Notes under the pieces: generated by a model
Databases searched by the model: none
Told to the model about the DNA's origin: nothing
What the model saw: only the letters and a program-made list of their open reading frames with translations
In this document: in pieces, positions 41,342 to 49,702 of the stretch
Numbering within the stretch: the first letter of the stretch is position 1
Layout: every line of letters starts with the position of its first letter
Assembly (NCBI GenBank): GCA_046292445.1
Contig: JBKBQT010000004.1
Location: forward strand, 115,479-179,478
Source: CALIZF01 sp046292445
Lineage (GTDB): Bacteria; Pseudomonadota; Alphaproteobacteria; Rhodobacterales; Rhodobacteraceae
Reading direction: 5' to 3'
DNA length: 64,000 nt
Translations under genes and position numbers: made by a program

Positions 41342-42382
41342 ATGTCCGCACGGATGCTGTTGAACCAGGCCCTGCGGGTTCTCGGTCGCCGGCGCGACCT
41401 CGGCGCAGCCATCGCTGCGGCCCCTGTCGTCGCGCCCGAGGTCGAGGAACCGCAGCCGCCGCTCGTGTTTCTGCCCGGCATGCTCGACCGGGCCACGGCC
41501 GCGGTGCCGGGGTTTGCACCGCTCTCCCACGAACGCGCGACGGCCCGGGCGGCCAAGGTCGTGCACGCGGAGGTGCGCCGGCTCGATCTGCACGATGCGC
41601 TCGTTCATCCGGCAGGTGTCGATCTGTGGGGTGCCGCCCTGCGGCACCGTCCGCTCGGGCGGGGCGATCTGCGCGGGCCGGTCGTCCGGCTGGATCGCGC
41701 GGTCTTTTGCCGGTCATCGGTCGCAACCCGCTACTTCGGGCACTGGCTCCTCGACGCCTGCAGCACCGCCATGCTTGCGGAAGCTGGCGAGGCCACCATC
41801 ATCGACGTCAATCCGGCCTGGCCGCATGCAGCGGCCTATGCCGCCGCCTTCGGGATCACGCCAACGCCCGCGCCGCTGGCGCGGGTCGGGCGGCTGTCGC
41901 TGTGGCAGGACCACGCGCTTGGCCCGCACAAGCGGGCCCGCCTTGCAGTGATGCGCGACCGCCTCGCGGCGGCCTTCGGCACCCCGGACCCGGCGGGCAG
42001 GCGCATCCTTCTTCGCCGGCCCGGCGGCGGCGCCACCCGGCAGATCGCCAATGAAGCGGCGCTGGAGGCTCGGCTTGCGCAGCGCGGCTTTACCCCGTGC
42101 GACCCCGGGGCGCTGGACGCGCCGGCGCTCTGGCGCAGGCTTGCAGGCGCCGCAACGGTCGTCAGCCTCGAGGGCAGCCACATGAATCACCTCGTGCTCG
42201 CGCTGCCCCCCGGCGCGCGGGTGCTGGCCTTGATTCCCGGCGACCGGTTCACCCTGATCCAGGCGGGCTATGCACAGGCCGCGCGCCTGCGGTTCGGCTT
42301 TGTCGTGCTCGACCCCGGTGCGGCGGGCTACCGCGCCGATTGCGATGCGGTCGAGCGCACGCTCGACCTGCTGGAAGCCTAG
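41342..42382 (+). CDS. Glycosyltransferase family 61 (DUF563) protein
   Basis: 346 residues. Conserved DUF563 features are FGHWLLDACSTAMLAEA, the RRILLRRPGGGATRQIANEAAL segment, and the donor-site SLEGSHMNHLVLALPPGARVLAL near the C-terminus. GT61 enzymes add xylose or related sugars; bacterial members often modify capsule or LPS. ATG 41342 has GGAG 8 nt upstream. It is opposite in strand to uvrC and pgsA, and its TAG stop shares the tetranucleotide CTAG (42379-42382) with the uvrC stop. Acceptor unknown. Confidence 0.83.
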   Translation: MSARMLLNQALRVLGRRRDLGAAIAAAPVVAPEVEEPQPPLVFLPGMLDRATAAVPGFAPLSHERATARAAKVVHAEVRRLDLHDALVHPAGVDLWGAALRHRPLGRGDLRGPVVRLDRAVFCRSSVATRYFGHWLLDACSTAMLAEAGEATIIDVNPAWPHAAAYAAAFGITPTPAPLARVGRLSLWQDHALGPHKRARLAVMRDRLAAAFGTPDPAGRRILLRRPGGGATRQIANEAALEARLAQRGFTPCDPGALDAPALWRRLAGAATVVSLEGSHMNHLVLALPPGARVLALIPGDRFTLIQAGYAQAARLRFGFVVLDPGAAGYRADCDAVERTLDLLEA

Positions 42383-44283
42383 CCGCGCGCGTGAAAGAAC
42401 CCGTGGATCTTCTCGGCCAGCGCCGCCGAGATCCCCGGCGCCGCCTTGAGATCCTCGAGTCCCGCCCGCGCCACCGCCTTGGCCGACCCGAAATGCTGCA
42501 GCAGCGCGCGCTTGCGCGCGGCCCCCACGCCCGGAATGTCGTCCAGCGGCGTTGCGCCGACCGCCTTGGCGCGTTTGGCCCGGTGCGCGCCGATGGCCCA
42601 GCGGTGCGCCTCGTCGCGCAGGCGCTGCACGAAATAAAGGACCGGGTCGTTGCGCGGCAGGGCCATGGGCGGCTTGCCGGGGCGGTGGAATTCCTCCTTG
42701 CCCGCATCGCGGTCGATGCCCTTTGCGACCCCGATGAAGGGCACATCGTCCACGCCGAGCTCGGCCAGCACGCCGGCCACCGCCGACACCTGCCCCTGCC
42801 CGCCGTCGATCAGCAGAAGGTCCGGCCAGTGGCCCGTTTCGCGATCCGGGTCCTCCTTGATGAGGCGTTCGAAACGGCGTGTCAGCACCTCGCGCATCAT
42901 GGCGAAATCGTCGCCCGCCGCGCCTTCGGCCTTGATGGTGAACTTGCGGTATTCCGATTTCATCCAGCCCTCCGGGCCCGCTACCACCATGCCCCCCACC
43001 GCATCCTGCCCCATGATGTGCGAATTGTCATAGATCTCGATCCGCCGGGGCGGCGCCTCGAGCCCGAAGGCCTCGGCCAGACCGGCCAGAAGCTTGCCCT
43101 GCGCCACGTTCTCGGCCAGCCGTCGCCCGAGCGATTCCTTCGCGTTGCGCAGCGCGTTTTCCACCAATTCGGCCTTTTCCCCGCGCTGCGGGACGGCGAG
43201 TTCGACCTTGCGCCCCAGCCGGTCGGACAGGAGTTGCCCCAGAAGGTCGGGATCCTCGACCGGGTGGGACAGCAGGATCAGCCGCGGCGGCGGCTGGTCG
43301 TCGTAGAATTGCGCAAGGAAGGCCTGGAGGATCTCCGGCTCTTCCGCCCCCGATCCGGTGCGGGGGTAGAAATCGCGGTTGCCCCAGGACTGGTTGGCGC
43401 GGATGAAGAACACCTGCACGCAGGCCTGCCCGCCCTGCAGGTGGACGGCGACCACGTCCGCCTCGGCCACGCCCTGAGGGTTGATGCCCTGGCTGGACTG
43501 CACCGCCGTCAGCGCGCGGATCCGGTCGCGCAGCGCCGCGGCGCGCTCGAACGCCATCGCCTCGGCCGCTTCGGACATCTGCGCGGCAAGCGCTTCCTGC
43601 ACATGCGTCGTCTTGCCTTCGAGGAACCGCCGCGCATCGGCGACAAGGCCCGCGTAATCCTCGGGCGACACAAGGCCGACGCAGGGCGCGGCGCAGCGCT
43701 TGATCTGGTAGAGCAGGCAGGGCCGCGTGCGGGCATCGAAGGTCGCATCGGTGCAGGTGCGCAGCAGGAACACCTTCTGCAACTGGTTGAGCGTGCGGTT
43801 GACCGCCCCCGCGCTGGCGAAGGGACCATAGTAATGCCCCTTGTCTGACCGCTTGCCGCGATGCTTGCGGATCTGCGGAAACGGATGGTCGCCGGTGATG
43901 AGGATGTTGGGGAACGACTTGTCGTCGCGCAGAAGGACGTTGTAGCGCGGCTTGAGCTGCTTGATGAGGTTCTGCTCGAGCAGCAGCGCCTCGGTTTCGG
44001 TCCGCGTCGTGAGGAACATCATCGACGCAGTCTCGTGGATCATCCGCGCGATGCGCCCCGAATGGCCCGTGGGGCGGCCATAGTTCGACACCCGCGCACG
44101 CAGGTTGCGCGCCTTGCCGACATAGAGCACCTCGTTCTGTGCGTTGAGCATGCGGTAGACGCCCGGCGAGCCGTCGAGGCCGCGCGCCAGTTGCGCGATG
44201 AGTGCATGGCCGGAAATGGGCCTTTCGGCGGCGGTTTCGCCGGCGCTTTCGGGGGGCGGGTTCTCGAACGTGGGTGCGGTCAT
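42379..44283 (-). CDS. uvrC: UvrABC excinuclease subunit C
   Basis: 634 residues. Domains in order are GIY-YIG nuclease (GVYRMLNAQNEVLYVGKARNL, about 40-60), a Cys-rich RCAAPCVG segment, UVR motif (AFERAAALRDRIRAL), the RNase H-like 5' nuclease (IEIYDNSHIMG, DLLLIDGGQGQ) and tandem HhH (IPGVGAARKRALLQHFGS, APGISAALAEKIH). It makes both incisions in nucleotide excision repair. The ATG at 44283 gives a normal start. Upstream is a 293-nt AT-rich gap with a DnaA box. Confidence 0.96.
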   Translation of the reverse strand: MTAPTFENPPPESAGETAAERPISGHALIAQLARGLDGSPGVYRMLNAQNEVLYVGKARNLRARVSNYGRPTGHSGRIARMIHETASMMFLTTRTETEALLLEQNLIKQLKPRYNVLLRDDKSFPNILITGDHPFPQIRKHRGKRSDKGHYYGPFASAGAVNRTLNQLQKVFLLRTCTDATFDARTRPCLLYQIKRCAAPCVGLVSPEDYAGLVADARRFLEGKTTHVQEALAAQMSEAAEAMAFERAAALRDRIRALTAVQSSQGINPQGVAEADVVAVHLQGGQACVQVFFIRANQSWGNRDFYPRTGSGAEEPEILQAFLAQFYDDQPPPRLILLSHPVEDPDLLGQLLSDRLGRKVELAVPQRGEKAELVENALRNAKESLGRRLAENVAQGKLLAGLAEAFGLEAPPRRIEIYDNSHIMGQDAVGGMVVAGPEGWMKSEYRKFTIKAEGAAGDDFAMMREVLTRRFERLIKEDPDRETGHWPDLLLIDGGQGQVSAVAGVLAELGVDDVPFIGVAKGIDRDAGKEEFHRPGKPPMALPRNDPVLYFVQRLRDEAHRWAIGAHRAKRAKAVGATPLDDIPGVGAARKRALLQHFGSAKAVARAGLEDLKAAPGISAALAEKIHGFFHARG

Positions 44284-44576
44284 CGGGGGTTGATTCCGGT
44301 TGTGGCTGCACTCTGGCGGCTTCGGAGGCAAGGGGAAAGCTGTCCCCGCTTTTTGTGGATAACCTTGCGGAGAACTTTCCGGCAGAGGGGAATTTTCGTT
44401 GTATCTGGCCGGCTTCAGTGACTTGCCCAAAATTTAGGCGGAATTGCAACATATTGTTTTTACGTTAAAAATTTCTGACTAGACGGCAACTGACTGACAC
44501 CGTTAACAGAATCGTGACGTTTGGGTGACCGCAGGCACGTTGGTGGACAAGTCAAGGTGGGGGGACGGCGCAGCGG
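44284..44576. other. 293-nt AT-rich control region upstream of uvrC
   Basis: No gene is visible. From about 44427 to 44475 the sequence is roughly one-third GC by my count, against about two-thirds or more around it (AAAATTTAGG, ATATTGTTTTTACG, TTAAAAATTT). A perfect DnaA box, TGTGGATAA, is at 44354-44362, and a near-match GGTGGACAA at 44542-44550. GANTC methylation sites occur at 44292 and 44509. It probably contains the uvrC promoter; a replication-linked role is possible. Confidence 0.6.
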
Positions 44577-45356
44577 CTATTCCACGCCCAGAACATCGGG
44601 TGTCTGCCAGGCCAGATGCTGCCCGCCGTCGATGCACAGGAGCTGTCCCGTCACCGCCGGCGCGTCGAGGAAATACCCCAGCGCCGCGCAGATGTCGGCC
44701 GGCGATGCCCCCCGCCCGAGCACCGTCGCCGCCCTCTGGCGCGCAAAGTGGCTGTCGCTTTGCCGGACGCCCTGCATCGTCGGGCCCGGCCCGATGGCAT
44801 TGACCCTGACCCGCGGGGCAAGCGCCTGCGCCGCCGTTCGCGTGAAGGCCCAAAGGCCCATCTTGGCGATCGTGTAGGACATGAACTCGGGCGTGAGCTT
44901 CAGAACACGCTGGTCGATCATGTTGACCACAAGGCCGCGTGCGACGGGCTCGCCGGCTTCGTCGAGGACGGCGGGCGGGCATTGCGCGGCCATCGCCTGG
45001 GTCAGCACGACCGGCGCACGAAGGTTCGATTCGATGTGGCGGTCCCAGCTTGCGCGGGTCAGCGCCCCCATCCGGTCCTGCTCGAAGATCGAGGCATTGT
45101 TGACCAGCAGCGTGATCGGCCCGCCAAGCGCATCGGCGGCGGCGGGGATGAGCGGTTCCACCTGCGCCTCGTCCAGCAGATCGGCGCGGAGCGTTGCAGC
45201 CCCGCGGCCGAGCGCGCGGATCTCGTCCGCCACCGCCTCGGCGTCGGCCGCGCTGGTGGCGTAGTGCACGGCGACATCGAAGCCGCGCGCGCCCAGATAC
45301 AGCGCCATCGCGCGGCCAATACGCCGACCGGCGCCAGTGACAAGGGCTCGGGCCAT
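44577..45356 (-). CDS. SDR oxidoreductase, FolM/pteridine-reductase-like
   Basis: 259 residues. TGAGRRIGRA is the cofactor motif with an Arg that favours NADPH, NNAS is at 86-89, and YTIAK gives Tyr161 and Lys165. The position of the usual catalytic Ser, 13 residues before Tyr, is Asp148 in VVNMIDQR. This Asp-Tyr-Lys triad and the HYATSAADAEAV stretch are features of PTR1-type pteridine reductases and FolM. It may therefore reduce dihydropterins or dihydrofolate. The ATG at 45356 follows GAAAGGAT. Its gene lies between a small zinc-ribbon protein gene and uvrC, same strand. Confidence 0.82.
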   Translation of the reverse strand: MARALVTGAGRRIGRAMALYLGARGFDVAVHYATSAADAEAVADEIRALGRGAATLRADLLDEAQVEPLIPAAADALGGPITLLVNNASIFEQDRMGALTRASWDRHIESNLRAPVVLTQAMAAQCPPAVLDEAGEPVARGLVVNMIDQRVLKLTPEFMSYTIAKMGLWAFTRTAAQALAPRVRVNAIGPGPTMQGVRQSDSHFARQRAATVLGRGASPADICAALGYFLDAPAVTGQLLCIDGGQHLAWQTPDVLGVE

Positions 45357-45376
45357 CGGGGATCCTTTCTCGGGTC

Positions 45377-45556
45377 TCAGGCGTCGCCGGTGGGCGGTGC
45401 GCCGCAGTCGCAGGGGGCCCGGCCGATCCGGTAGCGGCCGCAGCGGGAACATTTCCGCGGCGCAGCAAGGCGTGTGCCACGCGGGAAGCGGAGGCGGCCG
45501 AACATCGCCAGAACGCCCATGCCGATCAGAAAGACCGTGACGATCTTGATGAGCAT
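45377..45556 (-). CDS. Small membrane protein with zinc-ribbon-like tail
   Basis: 59 residues. One N-terminal transmembrane helix (IKIVTVFLIGMGVLAMFG) is followed by CSRCGRYRIGRAPCDCG, a four-Cys zinc-ribbon-like knuckle. The start lies 1 nt after the stop of the S49 peptidase gene, so it is part of that operon and probably coupled. It may assist a membrane complex; I know of no characterised function. Confidence 0.68.
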   Translation of the reverse strand: MLIKIVTVFLIGMGVLAMFGRLRFPRGTRLAAPRKCSRCGRYRIGRAPCDCGAPPTGDA

Positions 45557-45557
45557 C

Positions 45558-46379
45558 TCAGAGGCCGAACCGCGACCGCAGCGCGCGATCCTCGGCCTCG
45601 GCAAGCGCCGTCTCGACCGCCGATGCGCCGAGCGCGGCCAGCCCGAAGCGGCGCAGGAACGGGCGGCGCTGGCCGTGGACCATCACCCGCACGTCCTTGC
45701 CGTAGAGCTCGCGCAGTTTCGGCCCGGCGTGGCCGATCCCGTCGGCAAGCCCCGCGTCCACCGCCGCCTGCCCGACCCAGACATCGCCCTCGAACAGCGG
45801 CCCCGCGCCCTCGTTCAGGCGGTTGCCGCGGCGCGCGCGCACATGGTCGATGAAAACCCGGTGGATCGGATCGAGGATGCCGCGCAGGCGTTCGACATCC
45901 TCGGGCTTCTCGGGCAGGAACGGGTCGAGAAAGCTCTTGGACCGGCCGGCGGTATGGACCCGCCGCTCGACCCCCTGCCGGGCGAGCAACTCGTGCAGGC
46001 CGAACGAGGCCGCGATCACGCCGATCGAGCCGACCATCGACGCCGGATCGATCCAGATGTCATCGGCCGCACAGGCGAGCCAGTAGCCGCCCGAGGCGGC
46101 CACATCCTCGACGAAGGCATGGACGGGGATCTTCTTCTCCTCGGCCAGACGGCGGATGCGTGCGGCGATGAGCGAGGATTGCACCGCCGAACCGCCGGGC
46201 GAGTTGATGACCAGCGCCAGCGCCCGCGGACGCCCGGCCGAGAACGCACGCTCGACCACCGGGGCAAGCGCGGCATCGTTCAGGCCGCCGCCGAAGCGGG
46301 ATGCGGCGCCGATGGCGCCCGACAGGCGGATCAACGCAACGCGGGGCGGGCGGTTGAGGAACGGCAGGTTCGTGTTCAT
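45558..46379 (-). CDS. sppA: S49-family signal peptide peptidase (SppA-like)
   Basis: 273 residues, the short SppA form. SPGGSAVQSSLIAARIRRLAEEK and EDVAASGGYWLACAADDIW hold catalytic Ser96; MVGSIGVIAASFGLHEL leads to the candidate general base Lys148 (GRSKSFLDPF). Unlike E. coli SppA it has no clear transmembrane helix, and the first ten residues are polar. It would degrade signal peptides or membrane fragments. ATG 46379 is used; ATG 46388 is three codons longer. Neither has a good ribosome site. Confidence 0.88.
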   Translation of the reverse strand: MNTNLPFLNRPPRVALIRLSGAIGAASRFGGGLNDAALAPVVERAFSAGRPRALALVINSPGGSAVQSSLIAARIRRLAEEKKIPVHAFVEDVAASGGYWLACAADDIWIDPASMVGSIGVIAASFGLHELLARQGVERRVHTAGRSKSFLDPFLPEKPEDVERLRGILDPIHRVFIDHVRARRGNRLNEGAGPLFEGDVWVGQAAVDAGLADGIGHAGPKLRELYGKDVRVMVHGQRRPFLRRFGLAALGASAVETALAEAEDRALRSRFGL

Positions 46380-46596
46380 GCCGTGCATCTAGGCGGGCCG
46401 GGGGTGCGGGGCAAGCGGCCGCGCGGGCCCGCCGCATCGCCGGGCCGGGAAAAGCGCCGCGCCGGCCCTTTCGCAGCCGCGCGGCGCCCGGCCGGGCCCT
46501 TCCGGTGGGGCACTGGCCGTCACGCATCGGGCGGTTGCCCCCTAGCCCTCGCGGGGCCGATCTGCTCAGCTACGCCGCAAATCAGCCGAGGTCGCG

Positions 46597-47046
46597 ATGA
46601 TCCCCGAAACCGCCCGCCACGCCGCCGTCATGCTCGCCGCCGGGATCGGCATCCCGATCCTCGCCGCGCTCAACGCCCAGCTCGGCGCGCGGATCGGGGC
46701 GCCGGCGGCGGCGGCGACCGTGCTGTTCGTCGTCGCATTCTTCGGGGCGGGGGCGGTGATGCTGGCGACCGGCACGCAGCGCGCGCTGACGCTGCTGCCG
46801 GCGCAGCCGGGGCATCTGTTCCTCGCCGGGCTGCTGGTCGCGTTCTATGTCCTGTCGATAACCTATGTCGCGCCGCGGTTCGGCATCGGCAACGCGGTCT
46901 TCTTCGTGCTGCTGGGGCAGATGGTTTCCGCCGCCGTCATCGACCACTGGGGCCTGTTCGGCGCGCTCCAGCGGCCTGTCAGCCTGACGCGGGCGGGCGG
47001 CATCGCGCTGATGGCGGCCGGCGTCGCGGTGATCCAGCGCGGCTGA
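46597..47046 (+). CDS. DMT superfamily small permease (DUF606/YdcZ-like)
   Basis: 149 residues with five hydrophobic helices. GIGIPILAALNAQLGARIGAPAAAATVLFVV and LAGLLVAFYVLSITYVAPRFGIGNAVFFVLLGQMVSAAVIDHWGLFG are the DUF606 pattern, the half-size DMT family that may dimerise. It is divergent from sppA across 217 nt and converges with the L,D-transpeptidase gene, whose stop is 2 nt away. The transported compound is unknown. Confidence 0.86.
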   Translation: MIPETARHAAVMLAAGIGIPILAALNAQLGARIGAPAAAATVLFVVAFFGAGAVMLATGTQRALTLLPAQPGHLFLAGLLVAFYVLSITYVAPRFGIGNAVFFVLLGQMVSAAVIDHWGLFGALQRPVSLTRAGGIALMAAGVAVIQRG

Positions 47047-47048
47047 GC

Positions 47049-47468
47049 CTAGTCGGTGACGACGACCATCGTCTGGTCCCGCCCCAGGTCGCGGACCATT
47101 TCCCACAGCACGCGGGCGTTGTCCGGGTGCAGCCGGATGCAGCCGGCCGAGGCGGGGCGGCCAAGCTTGCCGGTCTCGGTTGTGCCGTGGATGGCATAAT
47201 GCCCGTTGTAGAAGATCGACCAGGGCATCGGCGCGTTGTTGTATAGCCGCGAATGATGCATCCGCACGAGGTATTGCGGCTGCCACGTCCCGATCGGCGT
47301 CACCTTGCCGCTGCGCGCGGTCGAGACCGGCCAGACGGAATAGACCTCGCCATCGCGCAGGACGGTCATTTCCTGCCGTTCCTTGCTGACCTGCACGATC
47401 AGCGACTGGGCAGCGGCCGGGGCGGCCATGGCGAGAAGGGCGATCAGGGCGAAGGCAGCTTTCCGCAA
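47049..47468 (-). CDS. L,D-transpeptidase (YkuD domain)
   Basis: 139 residues with a signal peptide (cleaved after APAAAQ, about residue 21). The catalytic motif is HGTTETGKLGRPASAGCIRL, with His94, Ser108 and Cys110. It cross-links meso-DAP residues of peptidoglycan or links proteins to it. Start is TTG at 47468, chosen because AAAGGAGG lies 5 nt before it and the signal peptide begins directly (RKAAFALIALLAMAAPA); the in-frame ATG upstream gives a non-signal-like N-terminus. Confidence 0.9.
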   Translation of the reverse strand: MRKAAFALIALLAMAAPAAAQSLIVQVSKERQEMTVLRDGEVYSVWPVSTARSGKVTPIGTWQPQYLVRMHHSRLYNNAPMPWSIFYNGHYAIHGTTETGKLGRPASAGCIRLHPDNARVLWEMVRDLGRDQTMVVVTD

Positions 47469-47643
47469 CGTCTCCTCCTTTTGGATAGGTCTGTGGAGAA
47501 GGTGCCCGCAACTTGCGTCCATGGCGAGACGAAATCGCGGCGGACGCGGGAATTTCGCGCGCCAATCCCGCAGGTTGCGATGCCCCGCCGCAGGTGCGGG
47601 CCGGACGTGCCGGCTTGTGGACAGATGCCGGCCCGGTCGGCGG

Positions 47644-48318
47644 TCAGGCGATTCGGCCCAAGTCGAGACGGATCGTGCGGTCCATCCGCGCGGCGAGGCC
47701 CGGGTTATGCGTGGCGATCAGCGCCGACAGGCCGGTTTCGCGCACGACCTCCATGAGCACCGCGAACACCCGGTCGGATGTAACGGGGTCGAGATTGCCG
47801 GTCGGCTCGTCCGCCAGCAGAAGCGCCGGGGCATTGGCCAGCGCGCGGCAGAAGGCCACGCGCTGCTGCTCGCCCCCCGACAGCGCCGCGGGCCTGTGGT
47901 CGGCGCGCGGGGCCAGGCCGACGCGGTCGAGCAGGGCATCGGCCCGCGCCAGCGCCGCCGCGCTTGCGGTGCCGTTGGCCAGTTGCGGCAGGGCGATGTT
48001 CTCGCGCGCCGTGAATTCGGGCAGGAGGTGGTGGAACTGGTAGACGAACCCGATCCTTGCCCGGCGCAACGCCGTGCGCGCGCCGTCGCCCGCCCCGGTC
48101 GCATCCACCCCGCCGATCACCACGCGGCCCGCATCGGGCGCGTCGAGCAGGCCCGCGATGTGCAGCAGCGTCGATTTGCCCGCCCCCGACGGGGCCATGA
48201 GGGCGACCACCTCGCCGGCCCCAAGGGTCAAGGAAACGCCCGAAAGCACCCGCACCTCGGCCGGCGTGCCGCGGCCATAGGTCTTGTCGATCCCCTCGAG
48301 GATGAGGGCGTCATTCAT
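47644..48318 (-). CDS. lolD: Lipoprotein-releasing system ATP-binding protein
   Basis: 224 residues, MacB/LolD-type ABC ATPase. Walker A APSGAGKST is at 42-50, signature LSGGEQQR and Walker B LLLADEPTGNLD follow, and the Q-loop is FVYQFHHLLPEFTA. It powers release of lipoproteins from the inner membrane to LolA. The start overlaps the stop of the permease gene upstream by 8 nt, so the two are coupled. Confidence 0.93.
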   Translation of the reverse strand: MNDALILEGIDKTYGRGTPAEVRVLSGVSLTLGAGEVVALMAPSGAGKSTLLHIAGLLDAPDAGRVVIGGVDATGAGDGARTALRRARIGFVYQFHHLLPEFTARENIALPQLANGTASAAALARADALLDRVGLAPRADHRPAALSGGEQQRVAFCRALANAPALLLADEPTGNLDPVTSDRVFAVLMEVVRETGLSALIATHNPGLAARMDRTIRLDLGRIA

Positions 48319-49609
48319 ACCGCAGCGCCTCGACCGGGTGCATTCGGGCCGCGCGCCGGGCCGGGAACCAGGTCACGACGAAGGACAGGCCGAGCGACAG
48401 GGCCACGGCACGCAACACATCCTCGGCCCGCAACAGCGCGGGAAGCTGATAGAGGCCGCGGATCGAAGGATCCCACACGCCCCCGCCCGAGACATAGTTC
48501 ACGGCCGAAAAGATCGGGTCGATCCACAGCGCGAAGGCACAGCCGAGCGCCACGCCCGCGGCCGTCCCCGCGATCCCCGTCGCTGCGCCGCACAGGAAGA
48601 ACACGCGCAGGACCGACCCTTCCGTCAGGCCCATCGTGCGCAGGATGCCGATGTCGCGCCCCTTGTTCTTGACCAGCATGATGAGGCCCGAGACGATGTT
48701 CATCGCCGCGATCAGCACGAGGATCGACAGGATCACGAACATCACGTTGTCCTCGATCGTCAGCGCCCGCAGGAAGGACCCCGCGCTGTCGCGCCACGTC
48801 CAGACCAGCGCGGTGTTTCCGGCCGCGCGCAGCAGCGGCAGCGTCAGCGCCTCGACGCGCTCGGGGTCGGTGACGAAAACCTCGATCTCGTCCGCGCGCC
48901 CCTCGCGGTTGAAAAAGCTCTGCGCCTCGGCCAGCGGCATGTAGAGGCGCGTGCGGTCGATGTCGTAACGCCCGGCGGTAAAGACATAGACCACTTCATA
49001 AGCGTTCACCCGCGGCGAGGTGCCGAAGGCCGTGCGCACGCCGTTGGGCGAGATGAGGCGGATGCGGTCGCCGACCTGCACGCCAAGCTCGCGCGCCAGA
49101 CCCGACCCGAGGGCGATGCCCTCGGCGAAGCGGCCGATTTCGCCCACGCCCTCGGCCTGCGCGCCGCCGATGCGCGGGATGGTGGCGAGGTTCTCTGGGC
49201 TGATGCCGTAAACCTCGGCCCCCGCGTTGCGCTCGTTCGCCGTGGCCATGACCTGCCCGCGCACCAGCGGCGCCGCGCGGATCACGCCCGGCAAGGCGGC
49301 GACACGGGCGGCGATGGCATCGTGGTCGGTGAAGGTTCGGTCGAGCGCCCCGGCCTCGTTCACCCGGCCGGCGGAATAGAGCGTCACATGCGCATTCGCG
49401 CCGAGGATCGTATCGACGAATTCCGCCCGGAACCCGGCGCGCACGGCGAGCGTGGCGATCAGCGCGAACACCGCCAGCGTTATGCCGACGAGGCTGATCC
49501 ATGTCATCACGCTCACCCCGCCCTCGGCGCGGCGGGCGCGCAGGTAGCGCCAGGCGATCATCCATTCGAAGGCGGCGAAGGGGGCAGTGGACGATGGACG
49601 GGTGGACAA
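48311..49609 (-). CDS. lolC: Lipoprotein-releasing system permease (LolC/E)
   Basis: 432 residues: an N-terminal transmembrane helix (ISLVGITLAVFALIATLAV), a large periplasmic domain (about 50-270, VAALPGVIRAAPLVRGQVMA), and three C-terminal helices with NIVSGLIMLVKNKGRDIGILRTMG and the terminal VAWFPARRAARMHPVEALRYE. This is the LolC/LolE FtsX-like fold. With only one permease gene it probably forms a homodimer with LolD, as in most non-enteric bacteria. It ends inside lolD. Confidence 0.93.
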   Translation of the reverse strand: MSTRPSSTAPFAAFEWMIAWRYLRARRAEGGVSVMTWISLVGITLAVFALIATLAVRAGFRAEFVDTILGANAHVTLYSAGRVNEAGALDRTFTDHDAIAARVAALPGVIRAAPLVRGQVMATANERNAGAEVYGISPENLATIPRIGGAQAEGVGEIGRFAEGIALGSGLARELGVQVGDRIRLISPNGVRTAFGTSPRVNAYEVVYVFTAGRYDIDRTRLYMPLAEAQSFFNREGRADEIEVFVTDPERVEALTLPLLRAAGNTALVWTWRDSAGSFLRALTIEDNVMFVILSILVLIAAMNIVSGLIMLVKNKGRDIGILRTMGLTEGSVLRVFFLCGAATGIAGTAAGVALGCAFALWIDPIFSAVNYVSGGGVWDPSIRGLYQLPALLRAEDVLRAVALSLGLSFVVTWFPARRAARMHPVEALRYE

Positions 49610-49702
49610 GGGCGCGGCTCCCGGGTTGGCGCGTCTTGGGCCGCAGCGGCGTCGGCGTCAAGCCGCGGCGGCCGATGCCGCGGACACAGGTCCGTTCCCC
49701 GT

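Noticed and set aside
44284..44576. Chromosomal replication origin
   Set aside because: One perfect and one near-match DnaA box with an AT-rich patch are too little; no dnaA, hemE, parAB or gidA neighbours are present. Kept only as a finding about a DnaA-type control region.
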